The notes below the pieces were generated by a model that saw only the letters and a program-made list of their open reading frames with translations, had not been told where the DNA came from and made no database searches. Position numbers and translations under genes: made by a program. From the NCBI RefSeq assembly GCF_009939005.1, contig NZ_JAACJS010000011.1, positions 400,096 to 464,095 on the forward strand: a stretch of DNA of 64,000 nucleotides, written 5' to 3'. Below, piece after piece: positions 62,118-64,000 of the stretch (position 1 is the stretch's first letter; each line of letters begins with the position of its first letter). This stretch comes from Sediminibacterium roseum. Lineage in GTDB: Bacteria; Bacteroidota; Bacteroidia; Chitinophagales; Chitinophagaceae.

Positions 62118-63392
62118 TCACAATCCTGTTGCCACCGTTCGCTCCCCTCTTTCTTTTACCAAAGCGTCTCTTAGCTTGTTTTCCCTGAACAACTGCAACG
62201 GCCCAAGGGCTGCGCCCGAGCGCAATCTTGCTTCGGCAACAATGGGGCGGACATCGGTACGGTATGCGTGTTGCAATATTTCCTGCGCGCGCGCAACATC
62301 GTTGTTTTGTTGCGCATCCTGCAACGATCCTGTATCTACAAGCAATGCCTGTGCGTACGCGATCATGATGGCTTCAACGCTTTGCAGAAGGTCCTCTAGC
62401 GGATCCTTTACATTGTGTGAAGCGTCGATCATCCAACCCAGATCGTTTGCATGATCCATGTTGCGCGCATCCATTCCTTCCACCAGCTCATTGAAGATCA
62501 GGAAGAGCTGGTATGGGTCGATGCTTCCTACGGTGAGATCGTCATCGCCATATTTACTATCGTTGAAATGAAACCCACCTAGTTTTTTCTCATTCAACAA
62601 CAATGCAACGATCTGCTGGATGTTTGCGTTTGGTAAATGATGGCCGAGGTCCACGAGTGTGTAGGCCTTTTCGCCAAGTTTGTTGGCATATAAAAGCGAC
62701 TGGCCCCAATCGCCTACTGTCATTGAATAAAAATTGGGTTCGAAAGCTTTGTACTCAACAAACACTTTCCAATCCGGGGGAAGCGCCGCGTAAATCTCCT
62801 GCAGTCCTTCGAGTGTATTTTGAAAGGCTTTCCTGAAATTCAGCTGTCCTGGAAAACACGAACCGTCGGCCAGCCATACCGTCAGAGATTTTGACCCAAG
62901 TTCAATGCCATGCCTGATCACTTCTATGTTGTGATCGATGGCCTGCTTGCGTGTTGCTTTATCAACGTGCTGAAGCGAACCAAATTTATAGCTGTGTTTT
63001 TGACCGGGCTGGTCCTGGAACGTATTGGAATTAACTGCATCAAACCGCAAATCATACTGGGCGGCGAGCGCTTTTGTTTTGGCGGCGTCTCCGGGTATGT
63101 CCCAGGGAATGTGCAGGGAGATCGCCCCGCTCGACCTGTTGAGTGCATGTAACAAACCTACATCCGAAATTTTCTCTTCGAGATTGCGGGGCTCTCCGCC
63201 ACCGCTGAACCTGCCAAACCTTGTGCCGCCCGTACCCAGCGCCCAGGAAGGTATGGCGACCTGGAAATCGATGAGTTTCCGGATTACCTTTTCAACACCG
63301 GGCTGCATACCCATCAGGTAGGCAAACCCTTTTTCATGTTGCGGCAATAATTTTTCGTTGTGTGATGCGATCGCGTTTTTGTCAATCAACAT
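62118..63392 (-). CDS. rhaI: L-rhamnose isomerase (Bacteroidota-type sugar isomerase)
   Basis: Converts L-rhamnose to L-rhamnulose in the cytoplasm. 424 residues, as usual for the RhaI-type TIM-barrel isomerases. Blocks seen are IPSWALGTGGTRFGRF, ISLHIPWDIPGD, LTVWLADGSCFPGQLN, WKVFVEYKAFEPNFYS (first metal Glu), LVDLGHHLPNANIQQIVA, GGFHFNDSKYGDDDLTVGS (metal His/Asp) and DASHNVKDPLEDLLQS. 37 bp before the kinase gene, 14 bp after rhaM, so one transcript. Confidence 0.93.
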   Translation of the reverse strand: MLIDKNAIASHNEKLLPQHEKGFAYLMGMQPGVEKVIRKLIDFQVAIPSWALGTGGTRFGRFSGGGEPRNLEEKISDVGLLHALNRSSGAISLHIPWDIPGDAAKTKALAAQYDLRFDAVNSNTFQDQPGQKHSYKFGSLQHVDKATRKQAIDHNIEVIRHGIELGSKSLTVWLADGSCFPGQLNFRKAFQNTLEGLQEIYAALPPDWKVFVEYKAFEPNFYSMTVGDWGQSLLYANKLGEKAYTLVDLGHHLPNANIQQIVALLLNEKKLGGFHFNDSKYGDDDLTVGSIDPYQLFLIFNELVEGMDARNMDHANDLGWMIDASHNVKDPLEDLLQSVEAIMIAYAQALLVDTGSLQDAQQNNDVARAQEILQHAYRTDVRPIVAEARLRSGAALGPLQLFRENKLRDALVKERGERTVATGL

Positions 63393-63406
63393 GTGTGGGA
63401 TTGTTT

Positions 63407-63721
63407 TCAGGCTAAATAAAATACTTCTTTTAAAGGTACGCTAACAGGCGAATGATCAGGATTGCTTTCCATGATATCTTTCATGTAAGCCCACCATTTC
63501 TGCATAACGGGGTGCGCGGGCAACTCATCCAGCCTTAATGGGTCTTCCATTTTCAACATACCAAAAAGGGAGAGTGTAGATTCATCCAGGAAAATAGAAT
63601 ATTCTGCAATGCCCGTTTCCTTCAACAGTGTTTCCAGTTCGGGCCATAATTTTTCATGGCGCTTTGCATACTCTGCTTCAAAGCCTTTGTGGAGTTGCAT
63701 TTTGAAGGCGATCCTCTGCAT
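63407..63721 (-). CDS. rhaM: L-rhamnose mutarotase
   Basis: Interconverts alpha and beta L-rhamnopyranose to feed the isomerase. I chose the ATG at 63721, which gives 104 residues, the family length, and places Tyr18 and the catalytic His22 (AEYAKRHEKLWPELE) exactly as in E. coli RhaM. The longer frame to 63757 takes its first residues (MKSVATKEN) from an inverted repeat. QKWWAYMKDIM and NPDHSPVSVPLKEVFY near the end also fit. Heads the transcript with the isomerase and kinase genes. Confidence 0.93.
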   Translation of the reverse strand: MQRIAFKMQLHKGFEAEYAKRHEKLWPELETLLKETGIAEYSIFLDESTLSLFGMLKMEDPLRLDELPAHPVMQKWWAYMKDIMESNPDHSPVSVPLKEVFYLA

Positions 63722-63740
63722 AGACAGTTCATTTTCTTTT

Positions 63741-63832
63741 GTTGCCACAGATTTCACGGATTAACACAGAAGTTTTGCGCAAGCTTGTATACCCAAAAAA
63801 CTTCTGTGTTAATCCGAGAAATCTGTGGCAAC
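63741..63832. repeat. 36-bp inverted repeat upstream of rhaM
   Basis: Left arm 63741-63776 and right arm 63797-63832 are complementary at 35 of 36 positions (one A/T difference), with a 20-bp spacer containing AAGCTTG and GTATAC. The core GGATTAACACAGAAGTT resembles a dispersed CTGTGTTAATCCG-type repeat I recall from other Bacteroidota genomes. It lies between the terminator after the aldolase gene and rhaM. Confidence 0.85.
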
Positions 63833-63853
63833 GAATAGTTGCTTTAAAAAGGC

Positions 63854-63881
63854 GGGTTGACAATTGGAAAACCATCAACCC
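63854..63881 (-). terminator. Intrinsic terminator after the rhamnulose aldolase gene
   Basis: GGGTTGA (63854-63860) and TCAACCC (63875-63881) pair perfectly. On the minus strand the stem is followed by GCCTTTTTAAAGC. It lies 28 bp past the stop at 63909 and would separate that gene from the rhaM transcript. Confidence 0.75.
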
Positions 63882-63908
63882 TTTCGACTGCTTGTCGTTA
63901 AAGTATGT

Positions 63909-64000
63909 TTACCGTACAAATGCCGTGGCTACGCCGCCATCAACATTGAGTACATTGCCGGTCGATTTGTTCAGGAGGCCGCCCACGAATGCGAAACAGG
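63909..64000 (-). CDS. Short-chain dehydrogenase C-terminus, probable rhamnulose-1-phosphate aldolase/lactaldehyde dehydrogenase, partial
   Basis: Only the last 30 codons are inside the window, translated by hand to the TAA at 63909-63911: CFAFVGGLLNKSTGNVLNVD, then GGVATAFVR. The NKSTGNVLNVDGG segment is the C-terminal SDR block of the bifunctional aldolase/dehydrogenase that completes rhamnose breakdown in many Bacteroidota. The neighbouring rhaM, isomerase and kinase genes support it. The aldolase half cannot be seen, so a plain SDR remains possible. Confidence 0.75.
   Translation of the reverse strand, partial: CFAFVGGLLNKSTGNVLNVDGGVATAFVR

Overview
The window looks like chromosomal DNA from a Bacteroidota species, most likely a soil or plant-associated Chitinophagaceae-type bacterium. 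The grounds are three SusC/SusD pairs, lipoboxes of the SusD type, twin-arginine Gfo/Idh proteins, DUF1080, DUF6520 and DUF2264 proteins, LytTR and PF06580 signalling, weak Shine-Dalgarno sequences and moderate GC. The genus is inference. I saw no rRNA, tRNA, CRISPR array, transposase or phage gene.

Layout. (A) 1-5360, minus strand: a TIM-barrel sugar isomerase-like protein, a sialate-type acetylesterase and a GH78 alpha-L-rhamnosidase that runs off the left edge. (B) 5359-8793, plus strand: ApbE, an FGE-fold lipoprotein or secreted protein and a Tat-type Gfo/Idh protein, ended by a bidirectional hairpin. (C) 8878-19573, minus strand: DUF2264, EamA transporter, Gfo/Idh, tandem DUF1080, uronate isomerase, SDR-type fructuronate reductase, a stand-alone TonB plug protein, another Gfo/Idh and ThuA. 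This combines hexuronate catabolism with families linked to 3-keto-glycoside cleavage. (D) 19815-26329, plus strand and divergent from C: SusC, SusD and a GH88 unsaturated uronyl hydrolase. (E) 26522-37668: an XRE regulator, a second SusC/SusD pair joined to a TlpA thioredoxin, then a two-cysteine DUF6520 peptide, a MauE/DoxX membrane protein, a cysteine-rich lipoprotein and a LytS/LytTR two-component pair. This looks like a redox or peptide/metal system, not a glycan locus. (F) 37727-43381: AraC and LacI regulators, a GH5-CBM protein, DUF1003 and a glycine-rich lipoprotein. (G) 43556-64000, all minus strand: a rhamnogalacturonan-I utilisation locus with GH105, an unassigned (alpha/alpha)6 glycosidase, CE12 esterase, GH28, SusD, SusC, a YiaK-type dehydrogenase, GH106, PL22, a five-bladed propeller glycosidase, and the L-rhamnose pathway (kinase, isomerase, mutarotase, and the tail of the aldolase/dehydrogenase).

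How it fits together. Region G would import rhamnogalacturonan oligosaccharides, strip acetyl, rhamnose and unsaturated galacturonate, and send rhamnose into RhaM-isomerase-kinase-aldolase. Uronates could be handled by region C. Two regulatory signals stand out. Direct repeats of CAGGAY with 10-11 bp spacing lie upstream of three region G genes (five copies before susC). TACGAAAA/TTTTCGTA palindromes lie before lacI itself, between regions C and D, and before the uxuB-uxaC pair, which suggests one LacI regulon.

All functional calls are from motif reading without database searches. Start codons were adjusted by hand where the longest frame ran past a signal peptide or a known family start.
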